A stretch of DNA of 43,209 bases from Bradyrhizobium sp. dw_411 (GTDB taxonomy: Bacteria; Pseudomonadota; Alphaproteobacteria; Rhizobiales; Xanthobacteraceae): contig NZ_JAAVUY010000031.1 in assembly GCF_018449695.1 (NCBI RefSeq), forward strand, positions 1 to 43,209, given 5' to 3'. The notes beneath the pieces are model-generated. The model had not been told where the DNA came from. It was given only the letters and a program-made list of their open reading frames with translations, and did not search any database. Position numbers and translations under genes: made by a program. This document shows, one piece after another, positions 1 to 7,385 of the stretch (positions are counted from its first letter, which is position 1; each line of letters starts with the position of its first letter).

Positions 1-1
1 A

Positions 2-145
2 ATGTGCGACGGCAACATGCGCAGCACGATCAAGGCGCTGATCATGGCGAACGAATATCTGGAAGCCGAATTGGAGCAATTGCAGGCGGCCTCCACCCAC
101 CACAGGCCGGCAAAGCGGCTGCGGGCCAAGGATGACGCGGCCTGA
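2..145 (+). CDS. Unidentified protein, probably the 3' end of a gene cut by the window edge
   Basis: An open frame runs from the window edge to a TGA stop at 143-145. It encodes about 47 residues with an acidic, leucine-rich helical stretch (NEYLEAELEQLQAA) and a basic tail. An ATG falls at base 2, but no upstream sequence is available to test it, so the gene is treated as 5' partial. I do not recognise the family. A palindrome followed by a T-rich run lies just downstream and could terminate it. Confidence 0.45.
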   Translation: MCDGNMRSTIKALIMANEYLEAELEQLQAASTHHRPAKRLRAKDDAA

Positions 146-156
146 TCGAGACCACA

Positions 157-212
157 GAGCCTTATCGATTCTGATTGAATCAGAACCGGGCTCCAGTCTT
201 TTGTTTTGACGC
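157..212 (+). terminator. Palindromic hairpin with T-rich tail after the partial gene
   Basis: The core is a perfect palindrome at 169-185 (TTCTGATT, G, AATCAGAA), flanked by GAGCC at 157-161 and GGCTC at 189-193. It is followed by TCTTTTGTTTT. The form fits a factor-independent terminator. The same core recurs at 4841-4873, so this is also a copy of a dispersed element. Confidence 0.45.
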
Positions 213-296
213 GTTTTCTTCACGCGAACCGGCAGCCACGGAGCCTGTCATCGGGCGCGCATTCGCGCGACCCGTTGGCTCGAAAACGCTCTAAGG
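202..296. repeat. Dispersed intergenic repeat of Bradyrhizobium type
   Basis: Inverted arms GCGTTTTC (211-218) and GAAAACGC (282-289) enclose about 60 bases, with a further local palindrome around ACGCGTTTTC. From memory, similar 'GACGCGTTTTCTTCACGCG' stretches are scattered between genes in Bradyrhizobium genomes. Copy number could not be counted here. Confidence 0.4.
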
Positions 297-306
297 GAGC
301 AAAACC

Positions 307-558
307 ATGGCCGATGTCACTTATTACGTCGCGCTGCCATTTCTGCAGGACGATGCCGGCTCGCCGGTCGCGGGAACCGGGGAAGAGTGCCAGAGTTCGT
401 CGGCGGCCTTGCGGCGCGCGGAAATTCTGTCAAAGGCGGAAGGCAGTATCGGTGCGGTCGCCTTCAGCCGCACCGGAGATCCCATGATCGGCGAATTCAG
501 CGACGCGCAATTGCTGAGAAAATTCGGCAACGTGCCGGACGATCTGAGCGGGCTGTAA
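307..558 (+). CDS. Small conserved hypothetical protein, 83 residues
   Basis: The ATG at 307 follows the purine-rich site AAGGGAG with good spacing, and third positions are G/C-rich, so this is probably a real gene. The product is soluble and acidic, with no signal peptide or membrane helix. It begins MADVTYYVALPF and ends with KFGNVPDDLSGL. An ARRAEILSKAEGSIGAVAFSR-like central block suggests a compact alpha/beta protein. I do not recognise a family. It stands alone between the upstream repeat and the convergent GGDEF gene. Confidence 0.6.
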   Translation: MADVTYYVALPFLQDDAGSPVAGTGEECQSSSAALRRAEILSKAEGSIGAVAFSRTGDPMIGEFSDAQLLRKFGNVPDDLSGL

Positions 559-587
559 GCTTCAATCACTGGCGATCGCAGATCCCG

Positions 588-1292
588 TCACGTTTCATGC
601 CGGCGTTGCGCCTTGCGCACATACATGGCGCTGTCGGCCTGTTCCAGCGCCCGGCCGGCTTCGGCGTGCGGGCCGAGAACGGCAATGCCGGCGGAAGCGC
701 CCGCGCTGACACTGCGGCCATTGAACACGAAGCCAAGCGCATCGATGGTTTGTTCCAGTGAGGCCGCTTTGGCGCGGGCATCGGTTTCGCTGAGATTCCA
801 CAACAGCAGCGCGAATTCGTCGCCGCCGAGCCGTCCGATCACGTCGGACGCGCGCACATGGCGCAAAAGCACGGCCACAACGGCCTTGAGAACCTCGTCG
901 CCCGCCGCATGCCCGAAAGCGTCGTTGATCGGCTTGAGGCGATCGACGTCGAGCACAATGATCGCGCCGCTGGCATGATAGCGCTTGATGTAGGCGACCG
1001 CGCGATGGAGCTCGCGCTCGAAGCCGCGCCGGTTAAGGATCCCCAACAGGAAATCGGTATCCGCCGACGCTTCCAGTTGGCCGATACGCGCCTGCGCCTG
1101 CGCTAACTGGGCCCTAAGCTTGCGAATCGCTGTTTTGGCGTCATTGGGTGCGGCCGGCGGCTTATGTGCTGCCGCCAGCTTGAGGGCTGCCGCCGGCTTG
1201 GACGGGGCGCGTTGTGGCGCAGCTTTGCGTTTGGAAGCCGTCTTGGACGCCTTTTTGGACGCCCTCGCCTTGGTTTTCTTCTTCATCGGCAT
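588..1292 (-). CDS. GGDEF-domain diguanylate cyclase with lysine-rich N-terminus
   Basis: The product is predicted to make cyclic-di-GMP from two GTP. Residues 1-50 are an unusual Lys/Ala/Ser-rich stretch (MPMKKKTKARASKKASK onwards). Residues 55-78 form a short coiled coil (LRAQLAQAQARIGQLEAS), and a single GGDEF domain fills residues 80-230. The active-site signature GGDEF is intact at 156-160. An RxxD inhibitory site (RASD, 147-150) lies the canonical five residues before it, so product inhibition is likely. There is no membrane helix or sensor domain. The basic tail could bind nucleic acid or a partner, which is inference. The gene is divergent from purE. Confidence 0.85.
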   Translation of the reverse strand: MPMKKKTKARASKKASKTASKRKAAPQRAPSKPAAALKLAAAHKPPAAPNDAKTAIRKLRAQLAQAQARIGQLEASADTDFLLGILNRRGFERELHRAVAYIKRYHASGAIIVLDVDRLKPINDAFGHAAGDEVLKAVVAVLLRHVRASDVIGRLGGDEFALLLWNLSETDARAKAASLEQTIDALGFVFNGRSVSAGASAGIAVLGPHAEAGRALEQADSAMYVRKAQRRHET

Positions 1293-1400
1293 TTTTAATT
1301 AAGGGACTTTCTCAGGAAGACTTTTCGTCAAGAAGGCTTGCCGGTCTTCACCAAGACAGGATAGTCCATTCCGTACCCCTTGCCACGCCTAGCCGGAAAC

Positions 1401-1428
1401 TTGCCGAACCCTGGGTCGATCTTATAAT
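1401..1428 (+). promoter_or_regulatory. Probable purEK promoter
   Basis: A perfect -10 box TATAAT lies at 1423-1428. TTGCCG lies at 1401-1406, giving 16 bases between them. The box ends 38 bases before the purE ATG at 1467. This is one of the few clear housekeeping-type promoters in the window. Confidence 0.55.
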
Positions 1429-1466
1429 CCGGCTATGTTTTTGGATTCCCGAAAAGAATTGAACGC

Positions 1467-1955
1467 ATGAGCGCCCCGATAGCCATCATCATGGGAAGCC
1501 AGTCGGACTGGGAAACCATGCGTCACGCCGCCGAAACCCTGACTGCGCTTGGCGTGGACAGCGAGAAGCGCATTGTCTCGGCCCACCGCACCCCGGACCG
1601 GCTGTTCGCCTTTGCCAAGGGCGCCAAGGCGGCTGGCTTCAAGATCATCATCGCCGGCGCCGGGGGCGCCGCACACCTGCCGGGTATGACCGCATCGCTG
1701 ACGGAGCTTCCGGTGTTCGGCGTCCCGATTGAATCGAAGGCGCTGTCCGGCGTCGATTCGCTCTATTCCATCGTCCAGATGCCGGCCGGAATCCCGGTCG
1801 GAACGCTGGCGATCGGCAAGCCCGGCGCCATCAACGCCGCACTGCTCGCGGCCAGCGTATTGGCGCTGAACGATCCGGCGCTGTCGGCCAGGCTTGCCGC
1901 CTGGCGCAAGCAGCAGACCGATGCGGTCGCCGAGCGCCCGGAGGGATCTGCGTGA
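1467..1955 (+). CDS. purE: 5-(carboxyamino)imidazole ribonucleotide mutase
   Basis: PurE converts N5-CAIR to CAIR in de novo purine synthesis and acts after PurK. The 162-residue length is typical of bacterial PurE class I. Family motifs are present: IIMGSQSDWETM near residue 8 (phosphate-binding loop), VSAHRTPDR near residue 38 with the catalytic His, and AGAGGAAHLPGM near residue 68. The stop codon overlaps the purK start (GTGA), so the two are translationally coupled. The promoter at 1401-1428 probably drives both. Confidence 0.97.
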   Translation: MSAPIAIIMGSQSDWETMRHAAETLTALGVDSEKRIVSAHRTPDRLFAFAKGAKAAGFKIIIAGAGGAAHLPGMTASLTELPVFGVPIESKALSGVDSLYSIVQMPAGIPVGTLAIGKPGAINAALLAASVLALNDPALSARLAAWRKQQTDAVAERPEGSA

Positions 1956-3064
1956 CGGCGCCCACTCAGGTGAAACTGAAGCCCGGCGACACCATCGGAA
2001 TTCTCGGCGGCGGACAATTGGGCCGGATGCTGGCGATGGCCGCATCGCGGCTCGGTTTGCGATGCCAGGTGTTTTCACCAGACCCGGATTCGCCGGCCTT
2101 CGATGTCGTGCTCAATGCGACCTGCGCGGAATATGCCGATGTCGAGGCGCTGGAACTGTTCGCCAACGACGTCGACGTCATCACCTACGAATTCGAAAAT
2201 GTGCCGGCGGCCTCCGCGATGATCCTGGCGGCGCGCCGTCCGGTGTTGCCGGACCGCAAGATCCTGGAGACCACCCAGGATCGCCTGGTCGAAAAGGATT
2301 TTGTCACACGCCTGGGCATCGGCACGGCCGATTACGCCGAGGTGTCGTCCGGGGCCGGGCTGCGAGCGGCGATTGCCAGGATCGGCCTTCCCGCCGTGCT
2401 CAAAACCCGTCGCTTCGGCTACGATGGCAAGGGCCAGGCCATCATCCGCGCCGGCGACGACCCGGATCGAATCTGGAAGGAACTCGGCACCAAATCCGCG
2501 ATCCTCGAGGCCTTCGTCCCCTTTGCCTGCGAGATCTCGGTGATCGCCGCGCGCTCGGCCGATGGCCAGGTCGAATGCTTCGACGTCACCGAAAACGAGC
2601 ATAGCGACCACATCCTGAAAATTTCCCGTGCCCCGGCTGCGATTCCCGAAGCACTGGCGGAACAGGCCCGCGCCATCGCGCAGAAGATCGCCAACGCGCT
2701 GAATTATGTCGGCGTGCTCGCAGTCGAGATGTTTGTGGTGCCGCAGGCCGACGGCGAGGCCAAGGTTCTGGTCAACGAGATTGCGCCGCGCGTGCACAAT
2801 TCCGGGCACTGGACGCTGGACGGCGCCTCGATCTCGCAGTTCGAGCAGCACATCCGCGCCATCGCGGGCTGGCCGCTCGGCAAGCCGGTTCGCCACGGCC
2901 CGGTTACCATGACCAACCTGATCGGGAACGAGGTCGACAGCTATGCGGAGTGGCTGACTGTCCCGGGCGCGACCGTTCATCTGTACGGCAAGGGTCCAGC
3001 GCGGCCGGGCCGCAAGATGGGGCATGTGACGCAGGTCGGCGCATTGCCGCCCAAAACGGCCTGA
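1952..3064 (+). CDS. purK: N5-carboxyaminoimidazole ribonucleotide synthase
   Basis: PurK uses ATP and bicarbonate to carboxylate AIR, forming N5-CAIR for PurE. The protein is 370 residues and starts with GTG at 1952, overlapping the purE stop by four bases. It shows the PurK N-terminal motif TIGILGGGQLGRML (residues 13-26), the ATP-grasp segment KTRRFGYDGKGQ (about 151-162) and the metal-site segment VNEIAPRVHNSGHWT (about 274-288). The gene is complete, with no sign of disruption. Confidence 0.97.
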   Translation: MTAPTQVKLKPGDTIGILGGGQLGRMLAMAASRLGLRCQVFSPDPDSPAFDVVLNATCAEYADVEALELFANDVDVITYEFENVPAASAMILAARRPVLPDRKILETTQDRLVEKDFVTRLGIGTADYAEVSSGAGLRAAIARIGLPAVLKTRRFGYDGKGQAIIRAGDDPDRIWKELGTKSAILEAFVPFACEISVIAARSADGQVECFDVTENEHSDHILKISRAPAAIPEALAEQARAIAQKIANALNYVGVLAVEMFVVPQADGEAKVLVNEIAPRVHNSGHWTLDGASISQFEQHIRAIAGWPLGKPVRHGPVTMTNLIGNEVDSYAEWLTVPGATVHLYGKGPARPGRKMGHVTQVGALPPKTA

Positions 3065-3092
3065 TCGGGCCCCCGAAGACCCCTCGGAAGCG

Positions 3093-3125
3093 CCAAATCG
3101 GACCCCGAATAAGGACTCGATTTGG
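3093..3125. other. Stem-loop between purK and rpsU
   Basis: Arms CCAAATCG (3093-3100) and CGATTTGG (3118-3125) pair perfectly around a 17-base loop. No T-run follows, so it is not a standard terminator. It lies about 150 bases before rpsU and could be a leader or mRNA 3'-end structure. Its function is unknown. Confidence 0.3.
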
Positions 3126-3274
3126 CCGATTCTGCCGCACCTATTTGCGGGCTCGCCGGTAGACATTGCCACCTTTGTCTGATACATCCGCGCGCTCAGG
3201 GTTAAGGGCATGGCGTTTTGCCGGCTCTTTGGCTCTACCAGAATCCAATCCGATCAATTGAAAGAGGATGCCGC

Positions 3275-3586
3275 GTGCAGGTTCTCGTTCGCGATAACAA
3301 TGTCGATCAAGCCCTCAAGGCGCTGAAAAAGAAGATGCAGCGCGAGGGTATTTTCCGCGAGATGAAGCTCCGCGGTCACTACGAAAAGCCCTCCGAGAAG
3401 AAGGCCCGTGAAAAGGCCGAAGCCGTGCGCCGCGCGCGCAAGCTCGCCCGCAAGAAGCTGCAGCGCGAAGGCCTGCTGCCGATGAAGCCGAAGCCGGTGT
3501 TCGGCGCCGGTCCGGGTGCCGATCGCGGCGGTCCCGGTGGTGGCGGACGTGGCGGTCCGGGCGCTGGACCTCGCGGTCCCCGCTGA
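3275..3586 (+). CDS. rpsU: Small ribosomal subunit protein bS21 with Gly/Arg-rich extension
   Basis: bS21 binds the 30S platform and aids initiation. The start is GTG at 3275, seven bases after a clear AAAGAGG site at 3261-3267. The longer in-frame ORF from 3218 lacks such a site and would add residues not found in the family. The core is classical (VLVRDNNVDQALKALKKK, then KAREKAEAVRRARKLARKK). After about residue 70 comes a low-complexity Gly/Pro/Arg tail (GPGGGGRGGPGAGPRGPR), giving 103 residues against about 70 in enterobacteria. From memory, such tails are usual in Bradyrhizobium. Confidence 0.93.
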   Translation: MQVLVRDNNVDQALKALKKKMQREGIFREMKLRGHYEKPSEKKAREKAEAVRRARKLARKKLQREGLLPMKPKPVFGAGPGADRGGPGGGGRGGPGAGPRGPR

Positions 3587-3614
3587 TCGGAATTTTACAG
3601 ATTTGATTTCGATG

Positions 3615-3644
3615 ACGCGGGCCCTGTGCCCGCGTTGTTGTTTT
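3615..3644 (+). terminator. rpsU factor-independent terminator
   Basis: A perfect 8-bp stem, ACGCGGGC (3615-3622) and GCCCGCGT (3628-3635), has a 5-base loop. It is followed by TTGTTGTTTT, 28 bases after the rpsU stop. Confidence 0.8.
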
Positions 3645-3873
3645 GCGCGGTAAACTGTTTTGTGCGGGCGCATATTTTACGCAGCGTATTCTCCGGCTCT
3701 GCAAATCCGCGGACGTAATCCGGGCGCGCAAATCGTTTTGCAGCGCGAAATGTTATAGTTTGGTAATCTGGCTATTTTGATCGCAGATTTCCCTGCGTAT
3801 ACGACCGCAGATTTTGCGGAATGCGCGCCAGCGGGTTACCAATAACGGGTTAGCGGCGCGAGTATTCTGCGGT

Positions 3874-4767
3874 ATGCCCATTCCGGTTCCCTATGATTTT
3901 TCCGGAGCTTCGCGCCTCGGGCGCTGCGCATGTGCGCCGATCGCGCTGGTTGCGGTCGCGCTGTGCGGCTGTTCGATCACGCTCGGATCGTTGTCGCCCT
4001 CGTCCGAGCCGCGGGAAGAGCCGCCGCAACTGACTTCTTCGAGCAACATCGCCTCGCTCAGCGAGACCATCAAGAACAATCCCAACGATCCCCAGGCCTA
4101 CAATATGCGCGGCTCGGTGCTGGCGCAGGCCGGCAAGACCGAAGACGCGCTGGCCGATTTCAACAAGGCAATCGCACTCGATCCCAATTACGGCCAGGCG
4201 TTCGCCAATCGCGGCCTGATTTACCGCAAGACCAAGCGGCTCGATCAGGCGATGTCCGATTATGAACGCGCGCTCGCGCTCGATCCCGGCTACGCGCCGG
4301 CCTGGCTCGGCCGCGGCATGGTCTACAAGGCGCGAAACCAGGGGCCGCAAGCGCTTGAGGATTTCAACAAGGCGATCAGCCTTCGTCCCGATAACGCCGA
4401 GGCCTATTACAATCGTGGCCTGCTCTATCAGGGCGAAAAGCAGCACGAGTTCGCAATCGCCGATTTCACGACCGCGAACAGTCTCTCCCCGCAACTGGCC
4501 GAACCGCTCGTGGCCCGCGCGCTGAGCTACCTCGCTTCCGACAAGGCCAAGGAAGCCGCCGCCGATCTCGACGACGCCGTCCAATCCGACCCGCAGAATG
4601 TACAGGCTTGGATTACCCGCGGCCTCGCCTATGAACGCCTCGGCGACAAGACCAAGGCCGCCGGCTCCTACGGCCGCGCCATCAATTTGCGTCCCAAGGA
4701 TGAAGCCGCGCGCACAGGCTTTGCCCGTGTCGGCGGCAAGGCCGGCCAGACTTATGAGACGTTTTGA
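3874..4767 (+). CDS. TPR-repeat lipoprotein
   Basis: The predicted product is a lipid-anchored periplasmic scaffold protein. From the ATG at 3874 it is 297 residues, with a hydrophobic signal (APIALVAVALCGC) ending in a lipobox-like LCGC, Cys33 being the lipidation site. About six tetratricopeptide repeats follow from residue 60 to the C-terminus, with recurring A..NRG..Y and A..DF.KAI.L.P patterns (for example DFNKAIALDPNYGQAFANRG). An in-frame ATG at 3814 would add 20 residues before the signal and is less likely. The family resembles NlpI/PilF-type TPR lipoproteins, but no partner is encoded nearby. It stands alone between the rpsU terminator and a convergent gene. Confidence 0.82.
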   Translation: MPIPVPYDFSGASRLGRCACAPIALVAVALCGCSITLGSLSPSSEPREEPPQLTSSSNIASLSETIKNNPNDPQAYNMRGSVLAQAGKTEDALADFNKAIALDPNYGQAFANRGLIYRKTKRLDQAMSDYERALALDPGYAPAWLGRGMVYKARNQGPQALEDFNKAISLRPDNAEAYYNRGLLYQGEKQHEFAIADFTTANSLSPQLAEPLVARALSYLASDKAKEAAADLDDAVQSDPQNVQAWITRGLAYERLGDKTKAAGSYGRAINLRPKDEAARTGFARVGGKAGQTYETF

Positions 4768-4814
4768 AAGCCAGGTTTTGTTGAAAGCCAAGTTTTGTTG
4801 AAACCAAGTTTTGC
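4766..4814 (+). repeat. Short tandem repeat at the 3' end of the TPR gene
   Basis: A 17-base unit (GAAAGCCAGGTTTTGTT at 4766-4782) is repeated at 4783-4799 with one change. A shortened third copy lies at 4800-4814. The first copy overlaps the TGA stop of the TPR lipoprotein. Confidence 0.6.
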
Positions 4815-4835
4815 CAAAACAAACCCCACAGAAAG

Positions 4836-4873
4836 CAAAAAGCCCCGATTCTGATCCGATCAGAACCGGGGCT
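4836..4873 (-). terminator. Terminator hairpin after the leftward membrane-anchored gene
   Basis: Fifteen-base arms at 4841-4855 and 4859-4873 pair with only a G-U wobble on the leftward transcript. A run of five T residues follows on the minus strand (A-run at 4837-4841 on plus). The core resembles the palindrome at 169-185. Confidence 0.7.
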
Positions 4874-4903
4874 CAAAGCTGTCTTGGTCAGATTGCTTGC
4901 AGA

Positions 4904-5827
4904 TTACTTGGTTGAATTGTTCGGCAACACCGAGTGGAACATCGACTTCGCCGCCGATAGCACGTCTTCGGCGACGTTGGTGTGTTCGCGCGGCGGCTGA
5001 TCGGGTACGGCGTCGGCGCGCAGATCGAGCGGCCGGGGATCGGGAATATCGGCCGGCGGCGTCGGTCGGCGCGGATCGTCACGCCCGGCAGAGGATTGTC
5101 GCGGCTGGGCTGATTCGAGCGACGGGGTCGAAACCAGAATCGGCGGCGGCAGTGGCTGAAGCGACTGCGGAGCGACGGGTACGGACGCAGTTGGCGCCGC
5201 GGGTGCTGTTGCAACACGCGGCGGGTCCGGGAGCCGAACGGAGGCAGAAGATTCTTGAGCGCGAGATTCCTGAGCGCGAGATTCCTGGGCGCGTGAACTG
5301 TCAGACGTGGCGCGCAGGCGCTCGATCGCCGCACGCGCCAGGTCGTTGGCATCGCGGTCCGGCGCGATCGCAGCCTCGACCGCCGGGGCGGTCGTCGGTG
5401 CGGCCACGACCGGCTCGACCACGGGAACGACGGGCTTCTCCGGAGCGGCCTTGTCAGGGTTGGCCTTGGCGGCGGTCTTTTCGCGCGAAGTAGGCGGATG
5501 ACGGCGGGTATCCGGGGGAATGCTCGCGGTTTCCGCCGGCTTGTCGGCGGTCTTCTCGGCCGGCTTTTCCACCGGCTTTTCGAAGGTTGCCCGGTCGGTA
5601 TTCGATTTATCGATCACCGACTTCTCGGAAATGCCCTTTGCCCTCACGCCCGGTTCGGGGACGTTGGCGACGTCGGCCTTTTTCGGAGTAGCGGGCGTGA
5701 CCACGGCGGCGGTCGGCGCGTCCGTGGGCTTGGAGACGATATAATGATTGACGATATAGGCCCCGATGATGGTCGCAATCACCGACGGGATAATATCAAT
5801 CGCAAATTTCGAGGCAATTTTCAGCAT
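4904..5827 (-). CDS. Membrane-anchored low-complexity protein of unknown function
   Basis: The 307-residue protein has one N-terminal membrane segment (residues about 6-26, DIIPSVIATIIGAYIVNHYI). The rest is a long, probably disordered Pro/Ala/Lys/Glu-rich tail, with KPVEKPAEKTADKP-type repeats and a threefold RAQES repeat near residue 200. The C-terminal 30 residues (VAEDVLSAAKSMFHSVLP) look like an amphipathic helix. The ATG at 5827 has GGGAG eight bases upstream. A GTG at 5836 overlaps that site and is less likely. The composition recalls TolA/TonB-like spacers, but no conserved domain is visible and no function is assigned. Confidence 0.65.
   Translation of the reverse strand: MLKIASKFAIDIIPSVIATIIGAYIVNHYIVSKPTDAPTAAVVTPATPKKADVANVPEPGVRAKGISEKSVIDKSNTDRATFEKPVEKPAEKTADKPAETASIPPDTRRHPPTSREKTAAKANPDKAAPEKPVVPVVEPVVAAPTTAPAVEAAIAPDRDANDLARAAIERLRATSDSSRAQESRAQESRAQESSASVRLPDPPRVATAPAAPTASVPVAPQSLQPLPPPILVSTPSLESAQPRQSSAGRDDPRRPTPPADIPDPRPLDLRADAVPDQPPREHTNVAEDVLSAAKSMFHSVLPNNSTK
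5250..5294 (-). repeat. In-frame 15-base tandem repeat
   Basis: Three copies of a 15-base unit (GATTCCTGAGCGCGA and variants) occupy 5250-5264, 5265-5279 and 5280-5294. They encode the threefold RAQES repeat of the membrane-anchored protein. Copy-number change would keep the frame. Confidence 0.7.
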
Positions 5828-5900
5828 TCCGACCACTCCCGCGGGGGTTCTGATGGCGGATATTTGAGGCAGATCGGTGGCATTTCGGTAAACGGCGGAG

Positions 5901-6185
5901 TTATGGTTTCAACTCCACTTCCAGGAACACGATCTCGGTTGCACTTTCATTAAGCACATCATGCTCGACCCCGGCCTTGCGGAAATAGGACTTACCGGGC
6001 CCGAGCTGCGCCTTGGAGCGTTCCCCGTTGGGCGCCACGATGGTCATTTCGCCCGCGGTCACGGGAACAATGACATAATCCATCTCATGAATGTGATGCC
6101 CGGTCGCGCTGCCCGGCGCCAGCCGCCATTCGGTGACCCGCACCTCCGGGGTGTCGATCTGAACGTCTGATTTGGCGTTCATCAT
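5901..6185 (-). CDS. Small cupin-domain protein
   Basis: The 94-residue protein is a single cupin beta-barrel. Motif 1 is G(X)5HxH-like (PGSATGHHIHEMDYVIVPVT, residues about 24-43), with candidate metal ligands His30, His31 and His33. Motif 2 (PGKSYFRKAGVEHDVLNES) supplies a second His. Such small cupins bind a metal or small ligand, and the substrate cannot be read from the sequence. The start is an ATG pair after GGAGA. It lies 36 bases downstream of the antiporter gene's stop, on the same strand, and may be co-transcribed with it. Confidence 0.8.
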   Translation of the reverse strand: MMNAKSDVQIDTPEVRVTEWRLAPGSATGHHIHEMDYVIVPVTAGEMTIVAPNGERSKAQLGPGKSYFRKAGVEHDVLNESATEIVFLEVELKP

Positions 6186-6221
6186 GGTTGGTCGTCTCCG
6201 CCGGATCGGGGCATGAAAGCG

Positions 6222-7319
6222 TCAGGGCACGAATACGAGAAACATGAATACAGCAAACACCACCAGATGGACCAGCCCGAACAGGATATTGGTGCGTCCG
6301 GTGCCGAGGGTGAGCATACCCAGTACGAAGGTCAACGCCAGCAGCACCACGTCCTGGGCCGGAAGACCAAGCACCAATTGCTTGTCCAGCGCGAAGGCCG
6401 CCACCGTGACCGCCGGGATCGTCAGCCCGATGGTCGCCAGCGATGAGCCAAGTGCGAGATTGATGCTCTTCTGCAGGTCGTTCTTGCGGGCGGCGCCGAT
6501 GGCGGCGACGCTTTCCGGCAGCAGGATCAACAGCGCCACCAGAATGCCGGCAAAGGCCGGCGGCGCGCCGATCAGCGCCGCACCGGCGTCGACCACCAGC
6601 GAGAACTTCTTGGCCAGCAGCACCACGGCCAGCAATGAGACGAGCAGCAGGACCACGCTCAGGAGCAGCGTCCGGTTCGACGCATGCGCGCCCTCTCCCG
6701 CAGCCCCATTGGCGCCGCTGACGAAATAATCCCGGTGGCGGATGGTTTGCGTATAGAGAAACACGCCATACAGAAGAATAGTCACCACACTGACGAAACC
6801 AAGCTGGCCGCCCGAATAGATCGGCCCCGGCGTGGTCAGGGTGTAATTGGGCATGATCAGCGTGATGGTCGCCAGCACGATCAACACGCTGAGATAGAGA
6901 TTGGATCCAGTGATCTGGACGTCCTGCTCGCGGTAACGCAGCCCGCCAATCAGAATGCAGATCCCGACCAGCCCGTTGCAGACGATCATGACAACCGCAA
7001 ACACCGTATCCCGCGCCAGCGTGGGCACCGCCTTCTCGCCGAGCATGATGGTCGCGATCAGCGCGACCTCGATGATGGTGACCGCGAGCGTCAACAGCAA
7101 CGTGCCGTAGGGCTCACCGATCCGCTCGGCGATCACCTCGGCATGATGCACGGCCGCGAAGACCGTGCCGAACAGGATCACCAGCAGCACCGCGGCAAAC
7201 ACAAAGCCCGCGGCCGACGGCGTGAAGTTGTAGCCGAGCGCGGTGACGCCAGCAAAAAGCAGGACCGCCAACAGTGGGAAAATCCATGCCGATCGCGGCA
7301 TCGGGCCGTGTACGCTCAT
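6222..7319 (-). CDS. Calcium/sodium:proton antiporter, ChaA-like
   Basis: This is a 365-residue inner-membrane protein with about eleven hydrophobic segments, from the CaCA (cation/Ca2+ exchanger) family. Both alpha-repeat signatures are present: GEPYGTLLLTLAVTIIEVAL near residue 72, and PESVAAIGAARKNDLQKSIN then LALGSSLATIGL near residues 270-300. The acidic residues in these repeats carry the cation in the family. It resembles ChaA and the rhizobial 'ionic transporter y4hA'. The likely role is export of Ca2+ or Na+ against protons. The ATG follows GGGGAT. A weakly related small cupin lies downstream. Confidence 0.85.
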   Translation of the reverse strand: MSVHGPMPRSAWIFPLLAVLLFAGVTALGYNFTPSAAGFVFAAVLLVILFGTVFAAVHHAEVIAERIGEPYGTLLLTLAVTIIEVALIATIMLGEKAVPTLARDTVFAVVMIVCNGLVGICILIGGLRYREQDVQITGSNLYLSVLIVLATITLIMPNYTLTTPGPIYSGGQLGFVSVVTILLYGVFLYTQTIRHRDYFVSGANGAAGEGAHASNRTLLLSVVLLLVSLLAVVLLAKKFSLVVDAGAALIGAPPAFAGILVALLILLPESVAAIGAARKNDLQKSINLALGSSLATIGLTIPAVTVAAFALDKQLVLGLPAQDVVLLALTFVLGMLTLGTGRTNILFGLVHLVVFAVFMFLVFVP

Positions 7320-7385
7320 GTGACGATATCCCCGCAGGCTTGATTCTCGCAGGCTTGCGCTAAACCATCCGCCATATAGCTGCCG

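Noticed and set aside
2075..3211. 378-codon open frame antisense to purK
   Set aside because: purK is certain on the plus strand; this is a mirror of its codon bias.
1293..3274. 6S RNA gene near purEK
   Set aside because: I recall this location for 6S RNA in some alphaproteobacteria. The gaps 1293-1466 and 3065-3274 showed no long hairpin with a central bulge of the right form. A covariance-model search with Rfam 6S would settle it.
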